A DNA stretch of 64,000 nt. Source: Zingiber officinale. Its lineage: Eukaryota; Streptophyta; Magnoliopsida; Zingiberales; Zingiberaceae. The notes beneath the pieces were generated by a model that saw nothing but the letters and a program-made list of their open reading frames with translations, did no database searches and was not told the origin of the DNA. The stretch covers positions 132,728,532 through 132,792,531 of the forward strand of contig NC_055996.1 in NCBI RefSeq assembly GCF_018446385.1, given 5' to 3'. Positions 54,303-64,000 of this stretch are shown here, one piece after another (positions within the stretch are counted from its first letter, which is position 1; the number at the start of each line of letters is the position of its first letter). A program made the position numbers and the translations under genes.

Positions 54303-55242
54303 TCACTCTATGTAATCTAAGATGTCGTCTAGTAGAGACGTAGTGAGCTTGTCCCGGCTGATAATGTCCAGAGCTGGTAAATGATCTCCTTCTCGGAGCT
54401 GGTCGATCGTCCCGTCGATCGCCAGATTGAACAGCCGGAGTGCCCGATCGACGATTTTATCGTTGAATGCGTCCGAGCATATGTAGGCTTGCTTCATGGC
54501 ATCAAACATACTCGCCTCGGCATCTTGATAAATCCTCAAGGCTGCTCGGGAGCCCTCTAGTTCATCCTTGGCAGTGGACAGCTCCTTATCTTTATTGGCG
54601 AGCTGGCCTCGAAAAGCAGCCTCCTCAGCTGACCGGCTGCTCCGCTCGACAATCAGGAAGTCCTCGGCTTCCTTGAGCTTTTGGGCGAGGGCCCGGGCCT
54701 CCTTGTTCTCTTATCATCGAGGCTCGCGATGGCCCGGTTCTTCCGCATGTTCGCGACTCGATCTTATTATCAAAAGTGGTGACTTGTTTATTAAGCCGCT
54801 CCAGCATCGTGGCCTGCCCGGCACTCTTGGCCCGTTTGGCCTCAAGTAGTTTGTCGCTCTTCTCCAGAGCGGCCCGCAGCTTGGCCACCTCGACGTCTAT
54901 TTTTTGCTGAGCGACAGAGGATTGGTTGCTCGATGCCTTCAATTGCTTCACTTCCTACTCCAAAAAAGCGAGCCTGTGGCACATGACCCGGCTCTCCACC
55001 CAGTACTGTAAAAAAAATAAATATAAGCACCAATCGGAAGTGAACCATGCAAATGTAAAGGTAAAACTTATCCCAATGGACATCTGGGTGTGGTTGTTCG
55101 CGAGCGCGCCAGGAGGCATCATCACCGCACGAGCTCAGGCATCCTCCTAGATCTTAGCGAGCGGCCCCTGGATGATTAATTGGTGCTCGGGGACTCGAGA
55201 CACGGCACTTGGCTCGCGGTAGTCTTCGGTGGGCAGATGAAG
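54303..55242 (-). pseudogene. Tat antisense gene, C-terminal part (complete element)
   Basis: On the minus strand: sequence after the 55243 insertion, a probable small intron with a polypyrimidine acceptor TTTTTTTACAG at 55006, then a coiled coil (residues such as EVAKLRAALEKSDKLLEAKR) and a C-terminal helical domain (EASMFDAMKQAYICSDAF, RALRLFNLAIDG) ending DYIE with TAG at 54303-54305. A frameshift near 54720 splits the last two parts. The coiled coil suggests oligomerisation; function unknown. Confidence 0.78.
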
Positions 55243-56174
55243 TGTTGGTGCAGCGAGGCCGGCAAGAGGGGAGGAGTGAATTGCCTACAAATAAAAAATA
55301 CCTTCCTCAAACTTTTAACTTCAAAATAGCAACAATAAAATAAGACAGAATAACAGAAAAGAGAGAAGACTCAACGTTTTGACTTGGTTATGACCAAGAA
55401 GGTTGTTAATCCAAGGTAGTTGAAAAAATGCACTAGAAAAGTCTCCTTCTCTGAAGGCGGAGAAGCCTTTTACACGTTAGAAGATCAAACAGTTACAAGG
55501 AAGTTGATACATAATTGATTGATTAATTTCCTAGCTCCAGGGGTCTTTATATAACTCCTGGAAAACTTATCTTGAGCCTTGAGGGCGCCTCTAACGAGGT
55601 TGAGGGCGCCTCCAGCCGAGTCAACGGATAAAATTTTATCCGAACTCGCAACAGTCATCTAGACTGGGTTGAAGGCGCCTTCAATGGCCTTGAAGGCGCC
55701 CTGGACAAGGTTGAGGGCGCCTTCAAGGCAATGAAGGCGCCTTCAATACTGCAGGCAGCGTAGGCGCCTTCAGCATTTTGTTGAAGGCGCCTCCAGCTTG
55801 CTTTTCCAGCTCCTTTTGACTTGTTTTCTTCATTCGAGGCTCCGATTGCTTAGGTGATTGCGGCCAACCGAAATAAGGTTTACCTGAACCTAATTTCCGG
55901 TCTTCTCCTCGAGCAGGCTTCCGACCCGGCTTCTCATCCCTCGAATGCCTCGCATGTTCTTCTCGTCCACTGGTGTACTCTTCCGCAACTCTCTCATCCT
56001 TCGGACGCACTGAGCCCATCGACTCCCTCCCCATGCCATCCTTCTCGCTAGCTGCGTCTTCCGCTCGACTTCATGCGCTCCTAAGCTCCTGCACACTTAG
56101 ACACAGGGATCAAATAATAAGTAGGACCTAACCTAACTTGGTTGATCACATCAAAACAACCACGGGGTTCAACA
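55243..56174 (-). mobile_element. Solo LTR of a B-related Sirevirus, TSD TGAAG
   Basis: TGTTGGTGCAGC to GGGGTTCAACA, TGAAG at 55238-55242 and 56175-56179. It has GGCGCC repeats (55590-55790) and a TATA site flanked by TCCAGG (55536) and CCTGGA (55557). Its layout and ends match the B LTRs with more divergence. The orientation follows B. Confidence 0.9.
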
Positions 56175-56179
56175 TGAAG

Positions 56180-56547
56180 GATCGTCGTTATGTGGCGTTG
56201 GCCGCTCGGGGACGATTGAGCTGAGGTTGCTCGACCGGATGGTTGGAAGGAGGACGTCGGACGGATGCCAGACTTTTTTACCTTCAAGGGCTTTGAAGGT
56301 GGGGGCATGAAGGCCATTGGCGGCGCGGCGAGAGTCCCCTGCGACAGATTAGCCAAGGAGAGCGTCCAATCAAACGACACGGAGGCCATCGTTTGAAGCG
56401 GAGTTGGGGTCAAAGTTTCAACCTGCTCGATAGATCGAGCACCTGAAGTAGTGGAGCACGATGAAGGCTCTGTTCGGCGCCTCTTGTGCCTGTTTAGTGG
56501 TACATCGGAGGAGGCCGAGCCCGATGGCTCCTCAACTGGGAGGATCA
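56180..56547 (-). pseudogene. Tat antisense gene, middle disordered part
   Basis: Minus-strand frame from 56547 to about 56180 reads PVEEPSGSASSDVPLNRHKR and continues with Pro/Ser-rich sequence. It aligns with 24760-24900 in the other copy at the basic RKRRHTE / HKRRRTE element. It is bounded on both sides by later insertions. Confidence 0.7.
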
Positions 56548-59243
56548 TGTTAGGATGTATACTAAAAGCTTAGCTTTTGGTATAAACATTTATCTAGAAA
56601 TAAGAATCACATTGGTCAAATGTCTACATTTATGATAAATGTAGTTGTTCAATTAATTTATATTGTAGATAACATGGTGTGTGGTGTTACACATAGAGGA
56701 TCATGTTATCAGTACCTTATAAATTATAAACAGTAGCTCACGACCAATATGGAAAGGAACAAACCATTGGAAGGTCGTAGTGTAATTAGGTATTACTTTA
56801 TCTTAAATATATAATTACACTAGTACACTTAGAGTGTATTGAGTAGGACCATTAGAGGTCGTCTCTTTTATACTGACTTTATAAAGAGACAAAGACCTCA
56901 GTTATTATGGAAGTGTGTGCTCATAATCCTAATATAATAACAAGCACATATATTTGATATTTATTTCTTTAATTTATCAATGGGTGAGATTTAGTTCGAT
57001 AAATCAATAAGCCCGATAAGTTGAGAAATGATATCACTTATAGTGTGTGTTGTTGATTATAGAAGGAAACTGTGTCCTAGTGATCTAGGTTGATAATGTC
57101 CCCAAGAGGAGCTCATAAGGATTGTCATGTTAAACCATGCAGGTGGACTTAGTCCGACATGATGATAAGGTTGAGTGGTACTACTCTTGAATTAAGATAT
57201 TAATTAAGTGAGTTGTCAGTAACTCATTTAATTAGTGGACATTCGACATCTTAAACACAGGGAGACTAACACACTCATAATAAGAAGGAGCCCAAAATAT
57301 AATTTGGCATTGGTGCGGTAGTTCAATAATAGTTCTTTAGTGGAATGAATTATTATTGATGAAATTAAGTTGTGTGTTCGAGGCGAACACGGGATGCTTA
57401 ATTTCATCGGGAGACCAAAACCAATTCCTCCTCTCGGTCCCTATCGTAGCCTCTTGTATATAGAGATTTATACCCACCACATACCCACCTTCTTACCCAT
57501 CCAATGGGGTCAGCCAAGCTAGCTTGGAACCCAAGCTAGGGCCGGCCAAGACCAAGTGGATGAGCCAAGTTGGTGGTCGGCCAAAGCTTGGGTCCCAAGC
57601 TTAGGTGGCCGGCCACTAGAGTATTAAAAGGATTTTTATTAAAATTATTTCTTTTGTGGATATCAAGGTTTTTAAAAGAGAGTTTAAAAATTAAAAATTT
57701 CCTTTTATAACTTTCTACAAAAGATTAAGAGAAGAGATTAATCTCTTTCCTTATTTGTAGATTAAAAGGATGGTTTTAATTTTTGGTAAAAACTTTCCTT
57801 ATTTGTAAATCATCTACATGTTTAAAAGAGAGTTTAAAATTTGAAATCTTTCCTTATTTGTTGATTAAAAGGTGGATTTTAAATTTTTAAGAAAACTTTC
57901 CTTTTTAATCATGTTCATGATTTAAAAGAGAGTTTAAAATTAAATATTCTCTTTTATAAGTTTCTACAAAAGATTAAGAAAATATTTGATATCTTTCCTT
58001 ATTTGTAAATTAAAAGAGATTTTAATAACTTTCTTTTTATCCACATGTTTAAAAAAAAGATTTTAATTTATTAAATTTCTTTTTTATAAACCAATCATGA
58101 AGGGATAAAAATTATTAGAGAAATTTTATTTTAAAATTTTCGGAAACAAATTAGGAAGGTTTTAATTCTTGATTGAATTAAATTTCCTTTGCTTAGATTA
58201 TTGTGGCCGGCCATGTTGATTAATAAAAGAGAAATTGATTTTATATCAATTAAATTTATTTTTCATGGCAAAGGAATTAAGGAAGTTTTTATTAAAATTT
58301 CCTTATTTGCCAAGACCAACGATTATAAAAGAGGGGGTAGAGGTGCCTTCATGACAAGAACTCTATTCTATTTTTCTCCCTCTTTTTCTTCCTTGGTGTG
58401 GCCGGCCATCCTCTCCTCCTCTCTTCTCTTTGATGGCCGAACCTCATCCTTCTTGTGGAGATTCATATGGTGGCCGGATCAAGTTTAGAGAAGAAGAAGA
58501 AGAAGGAGAGAAAGAAAGCTTTGTTTCTAGCATCCCTTGGAGCATGGTGGTGGTGGCCTAACCTCTTCATCCTAGGAGAAGTTTTGATGGCCGAAACTTG
58601 CAAGGCAGAAGAAGGTGCTTGATGGTTCTCATCTCGGAAGGTCGTTGCCCACACAACGTCTGAGGTTAGAAGAGGAATACGGTAGAAGATCTAGAGATTT
58701 TTGTTTGCAAAAGAAAAAGGTATACTAGTATTTAATTTCCGCATCATACTAGTTTTATTTCTTTGTAAAAATACCAAATACAAGAGACATGCGATTCTAG
58801 TATTTCGAATTTGTTTTCAATGTTGTGTTCTTTTATTTTTTCTTTTCCTTGTGATTTGATTATTCTTTTCGGTTGACCTAAAGTTATTTAAGGAAATTAA
58901 ATATTAGCTTTCCTTAAAAGGCTTTGTCTAGTCGGTGGTGGTTGTTCTCATATCCAAGAAGGTCATGTGCCTCGCCACGTCAGTACTGAAAGCCAATTTT
59001 GGAAATAGATATTTAATTGTCTTTGTAACCTAGGTGATTTGGATCAAACGTGTTAAGTTCCGCAGGAGATCCAAGTCTAAACCTAAAAGAACAAATAAGT
59101 TAAACTTAGGATCAAACGTGTAAAGTTTCGCAGGCGATCCAAGTTTAATTTAAAAGAACACATGGTAGCTAGGAAAATGTTCAGACCTTTGTACAAATTT
59201 TTTTTACAGTGGAACCGTTAGGCTTTCCGAGTAGCAACCAACA
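56548..59243. mobile_element. 2.7-kb solo LTR (Copia-type), TSD GATCA
   Basis: It starts TGTTAGGATGTATACT and ends AGCAACCAACA with GATCA at 56543-56547 and 59244-59248. It is unusually long for a solo LTR. Between 57640 and 58110 it has repeated words TTTAAAAGAGAGTTTAAAA and TTTCCTTATTTG. Near its end it has two GATCAAACGTGT-AAGTT-CGCAGG repeats (59041-59150). It carries the hairpin module at 58920-59018. No coding region. Confidence 0.87.
58920..59018 (+). other. Conserved hairpin-rich module inside the 2.7-kb LTR
   Basis: It shares with 22381-22475 the words GGCTTTG, GTGGTTGTT, CCAAGAAGGTC, GTGCCT, GCCAC, GAAGCCAA-like and ATTTAATT in the same order and spacing. It lies about 225-320 bp from the LTR end, a different place from the post-gag position in Y and B. 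Confidence 0.6.
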
Positions 59244-59248
59244 GATCA

Positions 59249-59596
59249 TACGTCGCTCGGATGGAGGTTGTGATCCCGTGGCGGCTCCTCTGCTCATCGC
59301 ACAGCTGGCCTCACCTCCACTCACCAAGATGAGCGTCGCATCACTCTCATCTTGGGGCTCTTCGTGTGTGCCGACCGGCTACAGTCTGTGGCTCACTAGT
59401 TCTTCAATAGCAGTCGCATTGATCGTGGCGTCCTTGAGCTTTGTCTTGCCGAACAGACGCGTACACAACATGACTTCGGCTGCAAAAGAGGAAGAGAAAT
59501 CAGTTAGCATCAAAGGAAGAAGTAAAGAAGCTTCATACCTAAGCTAGTCGGCAGTCAGGTGCGGATCAGACTTAAGCCGAAGATGTATATGATACC
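59249..59596 (-). pseudogene. Tat antisense gene, exons around the 59-bp intron
   Basis: The upstream exon (59596-59539) codes IIYIFGLSLIRT and then a TGA; the intron is 59538-59480; the downstream exon starts AEVMLCTRLFGKTKLKDATI and reaches a stop near 59390. The same layout is seen at 25080-25250. The segment is flanked by two solo LTRs. Confidence 0.72.
59480..59538 (-). other. 59-bp intron in the Tat antisense gene (complete element)
   Basis: Minus-strand donor CTTAG|GTATGA and acceptor TTTTGCAG|CCGAAG. It is identical in length and position to 25135-25193. Confidence 0.75.
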
Positions 59597-60443
59597 TGAT
59601 CCTGTCCGAAAGCTGAATTAACGGACGCTGGGCACGTGGTGCTCTCTTTGCTGACGTAGATTCCCGACCAGTCGTACTTCGCTCCGGCGAACCTGCACAG
59701 AAGTCGGGCCGGGGAGGGATTCCCGGCGACGATCCTCCGACGCTCAAGTCAGGCAAGCAAGTAACGAAGAAGTGGCTCCAAATATCGTAGCATGCATACC
59801 TCAGGCGAAGGGTGAGGGCCTTTATATAGGGTTGTGGAGAAGCGAGTGTACACATACCGAGGTGTACACGTGTCCTTCCCCATACCGTAGTGTGGGCTTG
59901 TCAGAGGAGCTTACCTGACACCATACTGCTACAGTTTGAGCACGTCTATGATGGGACAGCGGATCCTTCTGTCATAGGATCTTGAGTATGGCCTGAACGT
60001 AGAACATGCCCGCTGTCAGAAAAAGATGTCCCCTGTCCTTTTCCCCTTACTCCCTGCCAGGCGTCCGGCCGGCCAGCCTCCGCCTTACGTCCGGCCGGAC
60101 ATATATAGTGGTCTACTTGGGAGATTCTCGGTAATGTGATTTGTGGAGACTGTTAGCAATATGCTACCCTATGTCTTCGGCCGAGCTTGCCCTCCGCTCG
60201 GCCCTACGATCCTATTCCATGAGCGTCGGAGCCCCGACTCCCTCCGGGGCACCTTTTGCTATTAGTTGGACACCGGTCGGCCGACCGGGTGGTTGGCCAA
60301 CCCTTATCCGGTCGGCCTATTGATCCAACCTTTTCTCGAGTGTCCGGTCGGTTCATCCCTCTACTATCGACCACCTGGCACTTTGACTTCCACGTGGCGT
60401 TGACTCCTCAGAACGGGGGTCCCCTGTTCTTACCATTGGATCA
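59597..60443 (-). mobile_element. Solo LTR of a Gypsy-type element, imperfect TSD ATACC/TTACC
   Basis: The ends TGATCC and GGATCA are inverted. It interrupts the antisense gene exactly where the other copy is continuous, and the flanking pentamers ATACC (59592) and TTACC (60444) differ at one base. A TATA box (TATATAAAGG) lies on the minus strand near 59830. Confidence 0.78.
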
Positions 60444-60448
60444 TTACC

Positions 60449-61087
60449 CTCAAGAAGCAACTTGTGAATGTCATACTTCTGATCAGCCAACATCGAAAGT
60501 ACGTTCAGGTAGTCCGATCGGCTCTTGTAGCTTTTCAGAGGAGGCTGAGGTGCCACTTCGAGCTGCCAACTGGTCGGGAAGTTTGGCCGCTCAGGAAGGC
60601 GCATGATGAAAAAATATTCTTTCCAGTGCTTATTAAAGGTCAGCATCTTGTCGAAGAAAACTAAACCGACTCGAGACTGGAAGAGGAAAGTCCCCAGATT
60701 GGACAATTTAGGGTAATAAAAATAATGAAAGATTCGTGGGGTAAAAGGAATGTCGTGCAGATGGAATAGGACAATGACTCCGCACAACTGCTGAAAAGAA
60801 TTCGGCACTAATTGAGGAAAGGAAATGCGGAAATACTTACAAACAGTTGGAATAAAGGGGTGGATCGGAAACCACAGACCGACGATAAACTGATCCCGGA
60901 AGAAATAGATACAACCGATCGGCGGAGAATTGGGTCGATCGTAGGGAGAAGGCAAAACGATCTGATGATCGAAAGGAATTTTGAATACATCTCTCAAGCT
61001 CTCAGCGTCGCCTCCATCAAACCTAGACACCATGGATATGTACCAGAGTTCACGGATAGAGACAGACGGTTGTGAAGAACTTGCCAT
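60449..61087 (-). pseudogene. Tat antisense gene, N-terminal Transposase_28-type domain
   Basis: The ATG at 61087 opens MASSSQPSVSIRELWYISMV; an upstream in-frame ATG at 61102 would add five residues. The domain is well preserved: GCIYFFRDQFIVGLWFPIHP, VCKYFRISFPQLVPNSF, LCGVIVLFHLHDIPFTP, FHYFYYPKL, GTFLFQSRVGLVFFDKM and NKHWKEYFFIMRLPE. This is the family Pfam calls Transposase_28 (putative Gypsy-type transposon protein), of unknown biochemical role. The frame is open for over 200 codons up to the solo LTR at 60443. Its strand is opposite to gag-pol. Confidence 0.88.
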
Positions 61088-61221
61088 TGCAAGAACGGAC
61101 AAAAAGGGGATGTTGAGGGGAAGAAAGGTGACCGAAAGAGGAAAAAGTTACGGGAGTATCACGGGAACACAAGAAGAAAGGCCAAAAAGCTTAAAGATAG
61201 ACACGATTGGAAGAAAACTTA

Positions 61222-61354
61222 CTAGAGAGACGTCGTCAGAGAAGAAGCGCGGAGGATCGCCGGAGAATGTGGATCACAAAGAAGCGAAGAGATGGTCGCC
61301 GGGAGTGCTCGAGGAAGAAATGTAGAGGAGGAGACTACACAGCGAGCTTATAAG
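61222..61354 (-). promoter_or_regulatory. Antisense promoter and 5' intron donor (complete element)
   Basis: TATA-like GCTTATAAGC at 61345-61354 and donor CTCTCTA|GTAAGT at 61222 on the minus strand, with the start codon at 61087. The same pair exists in copy 2 (26083-26100 and 25985). The acceptor is not clear. Confidence 0.55.
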
Positions 61355-61845
61355 CCTTGGGCTCGGCCGACTGGAATCGTCCGATCTAGGTCACGGAAAC
61401 CTAGGTGAAGATCAGGTCGTTGAATTCAAACCGCCAAACATACATCACATCACGCTTGTTACATCAAGTGTGCGACGACATTGGGCGTGACACGTGGCGC
61501 CTCGCCACAGGTCGGCATTTAATGGCGGCATGGAAGCACGCTCAGTCTTAATGCGCAGAGATTTGTACGATTTCCTTGAAATCTGGGTGATGTCAGCATG
61601 ACTCACATTCGCCCAAGATAGCCTAAGGGAAGATTTCACAAGTGCAAACCTGCTTCATGCCAATCGGATCGAGGGAGCATACCTATGCCCGAACGACAAG
61701 CTTCAACAGGCCGATCGGAGAGGAACAGTCTTAATCTGATCCGAAACCACACAGTGTCGAAGGCCGATCGGGAGGAACCTACTCGAACAATTGTCCAATC
61801 AGTCAGACTACAACCTCCTTTGACTAGGCTTGAGGGGGAGGCTTG
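61355..61845. other. Spacer between the antisense gene and the Gypsy 3' LTR
   Basis: Non-coding. It aligns with 26100-26649 in the other copy in several blocks (ACGGAAACCTAG, GACACGTG, ATTTAATG). It ends in the polypurine tract GAGGGGGAGG (61832-61841). Confidence 0.7.
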
Positions 61846-62972
61846 TGATGCGGTGATGATGAAGATCCCCATCCCGCTGCCATGGTGGAGGTCAAAGGAG
61901 ATCAAAGTCAAGACAGTCAATGAGTGGACGACATCGGCCGGTCGGGAGAATCATGCTCCGATCATGGATTAGAAGTCATGTCCCGATCGAACGAGCATAT
62001 CTCGATCGGGAAGAGAAAGGCTTGATCCGATATCACCTTTGACTCGGCCATGAGGTTAAAGGAAGTCAAAGTCAAGACGATCAACGAGTGGACGACATCG
62101 GCCGGTCAAGAGAATCATGCTCCGACCGGGGATTAGAAGTCATGTGTCGATCGGACGAGCATGTCCCGATCGGGAAGAGAAAGGCCCGATCCGATATCAC
62201 CTTTGACTCGTCCATGAGCCGAGCACCCGACGTTCAGATAAGAGGACGACAAAGGGAGCAGTATACAGAAACTGGGTTGGACGGCTCCTCCGCTCGGCCT
62301 AGCAGCAGACTCGACATCGACCGAGCACACAGACAATGGACTTCCGACCGAGCGGCTATCCCACTCGACCCAGCAACAAAGCATACAAATAGTGGACTTC
62401 CGGGTGAGCGGCTATCCCGCTTGGCCCAACAACGGACAACACGTGGACAGTGGAATTCCGACTGAGCGGCTATTCTGCTCAGCCAAGCAACATAGACAGC
62501 AGGCTATCTTTCAACATTCTTTTAGGAGCTAGTGTCGCTGACAGGTGTCATGGTTAGACAGACGATCGTACGGCGGAAGCTTCCACTATTACTTCAAAGA
62601 TATGCTTGGCCTATTAAGATACTGTATTAGAGACACTTTACTGACAAGTCTTTTTAGAAAATTTTTGAGATGCGTGCTCGTCTTGGGAAGCATGCAAGCG
62701 CGCTACCGAAGCTCTATATAAAGGGGAGTCCAAGCTTCAGTGAAAGTATGCGATATTTTACTGTTGCGCTACAGTCTTCTTATTACTCCGCTTACTACTT
62801 CTTCTTCTTCTCCGTCGGAGACTGACTTGAGTGCTGGAGGGCTATCGTCGGGGACCCCTTCTCTGGCTCGGCACTAACATCAGTTGTGTTGCAGGTCGGA
62901 GCGAAGTCCATAGGAAATTAGTGGGAGCACCACATTCCCAACATCCATCTCACCGACTTTTGGACAAGATCA
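61846..62972 (+). repeat. 3' LTR of the complete Gypsy element
   Basis: 1127 bp, TGATGCGG to GATCA, similar to the 5' LTR throughout, with scattered substitutions that indicate an older insertion than A or B. Confidence 0.92.
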
Positions 62973-63059
62973 AATATAATTTATTTAAATCTTCAAAATA
63001 GAGTACAGAAATTAAAAAAATAATATTACAATTAATTCGTAAAAGAAAATATAAAGATA

Positions 63060-64000
63060 ATCAATTATTGACGTAGCGATTCCATACGTGCTTAATTATG
63101 TCGATTTGAAGTTGGTGGTGCATTTCTTTGTCACAAAGGTCGCAATTTCTCTTGATATACTCGTTGAATTCTCCAAATGCGCCTTGAATTATTTGTGGTG
63201 ACGTATTGTCATTAGATTCATCCGATCAATTGGTTGCAGCATCCCTTGATCTTCGACAGTAGTGTTATGCAAAATAATACAAGTATACATGATATTATTT
63301 AAATTATCCCTGTACCCAAATCATCCTGGACCACTGATTATTACCCCACGAGATTGTAGCACCCCAAATACCCGCTTGACATTCTTTCTTGTGGCTTCTT
63401 GCATTTCATTGAACTTTTTTCTCTTGGAATCCTGAGGGCAAGGAAAGCTCTTGACAAAGATTGCTCATTCTAGATAGTTCTCATCTGTTAGATAGTAACC
63501 CTTGGTATATTGTGTGTCATTGACTGTAAAATTGATCTTGGGTGTATTTCCGTGCAACAACTCATTGAATAAAGGTGATTAGTTAAGTATATTGATATCA
63601 TTATTTGACCCTGCGACCCCAAAAAATACATGTCATATCCACAAGTCCGTAGATGCAATTGTCTTCAAGCATTATTGTTGGGACCCCATGGTCGCCTTAA
63701 GTAAATTGTCCTTTCCAAGCAACCGGGCAACTTCTTCATTTCCAATGCATACAATCAAGGTTACCCAACATGTCGGGGAAGCCATGTCTGTGTTCATGCA
63801 TTTGAAATAAATGTCAACAATCATCGGCATTAGGTCTTCTCAAATGTCGCTCGCTAAATACTTCAATCACACATCTGCAAAAGTTAAACAAATAATTGAT
63901 TGTCGTTGTTTCAGCAACCCATAGGTACTCATCATAATGATCGTTTGAGCCTCCATATCCAATTGACGTATAGCAACCGTGCATTTCTGAAGTGGTGAGA
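63060..64000 (-). pseudogene. Second PIF/Harbinger transposase remnant, runs off the right edge
   Basis: On the minus strand the reading gives EVFSERHLRRPNADD, MLGNLDCMHWK with the catalytic Asp, KKLPGC and, further on, pieces of the C-terminal domain. Relative to the copy at 31973-33256 it is a diverged member of the same HARBI1/ALP1-like family. Several stops and frameshifts interrupt it, and the N-terminus lies beyond the window. The complete Gypsy element appears inserted just 3' of it. Confidence 0.78.

Larger units (their letters stand above)
35245..62972 (+). mobile_element. Complete Tat-type Ty3/Gypsy retrotransposon with five nested insertions, TSD AATAT
   Basis: LTRs at 35245-36369 and 61846-62972 both start TGATGCGG and end GATCA, flanked by AATAT (35240-35244 and 62973-62977). 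A primer-like site (TGGCGTCGTCTGTGGGGA) follows the 5' LTR and a polypurine tract (GAGGGGGAGG, 61832) precedes the 3' LTR. Order inside: gag, protease, RT, RNase H, an additional RNase H, integrase (Gypsy order), tandem array, and an antisense gene. After subtracting nested elements the internal region is about 10.1 kb. The extra RNase H and the antisense gene are Tat-lineage traits. Confidence 0.93.

Overview
The window is nuclear DNA from a flowering plant, most likely a commelinid monocot. The supports are single-exon short-chain dehydrogenase genes with very GC-rich third positions set in AT-rich flanks, Copia/Sirevirus LTRs with an initiator-Met primer site and repeated polypurine tracts, a Tat-type Gypsy element, and PIF/Harbinger transposons. 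A Zingiberales-like plant would fit, but I cannot prove the clade. There are no operons, no rRNA or tRNA genes and no CRISPR array.

The host genes form a tandem cluster on the + strand: SDR-A1 (2-481, cut by the window edge), SDR-B1 (7899-8396, a pseudogene), SDR-B2 (28140-28913, intact) and SDR-A2 (33920-34693, intact). A1 and A2 are near-identical over their shared part, and B1 and B2 share about 1.3 kb including upstream DNA, so the order is A-B-B-A. They resemble plant NADPH-dependent aldehyde reductase-like proteins that detoxify reactive carbonyls. The B type has Asp where the A type has Tyr at the coenzyme-selecting position.

Transposons fill almost everything else. From left to right: a 1.45-kb Harbinger-like element sitting in the A1 stop codon (481-1933); a decayed Ale-like Copia (2879-6974); the 3' part of a Tat Gypsy element (8397-27242) carrying a large composite insertion (9778-24663) of two head-to-head copies of a gag-only Sirevirus (Y), one of them holding another gag-only Sirevirus (W, 11459-18447), plus an LTR fragment; a PIF/Harbinger element with both genes (29915-33724); and a complete Tat Gypsy element (35245-62972, TSD AATAT). 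That Gypsy element received five later insertions: Copia A (37688-45426), gag-only Copia B (47824-51847) and three solo LTRs (55243-56174, 56548-59243, 59597-60443). All five have 5-bp target duplications, one of them imperfect. The Gypsy element probably sits inside a second PIF/Harbinger element whose transposase remnant runs to the right edge.

The most interesting signals are these. Both Tat copies carry an antisense gene (Transposase_28-type N-terminus, coiled-coil C-terminus) with its own TATA box, a 5' intron donor and a 59-bp intron at the same place in both copies, so it looks like an independent spliced transcription unit. LTR families carry arrays of short palindromes upstream of a TATA box that itself lies in a dyad, and paired LTRs differ mainly in those arrays. 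A hairpin-forming module of about 95 nt is shared between the gag-only Sireviruses and a 2.7-kb LTR of another family. A head-to-head LTR junction occurs at a CAACA microhomology.
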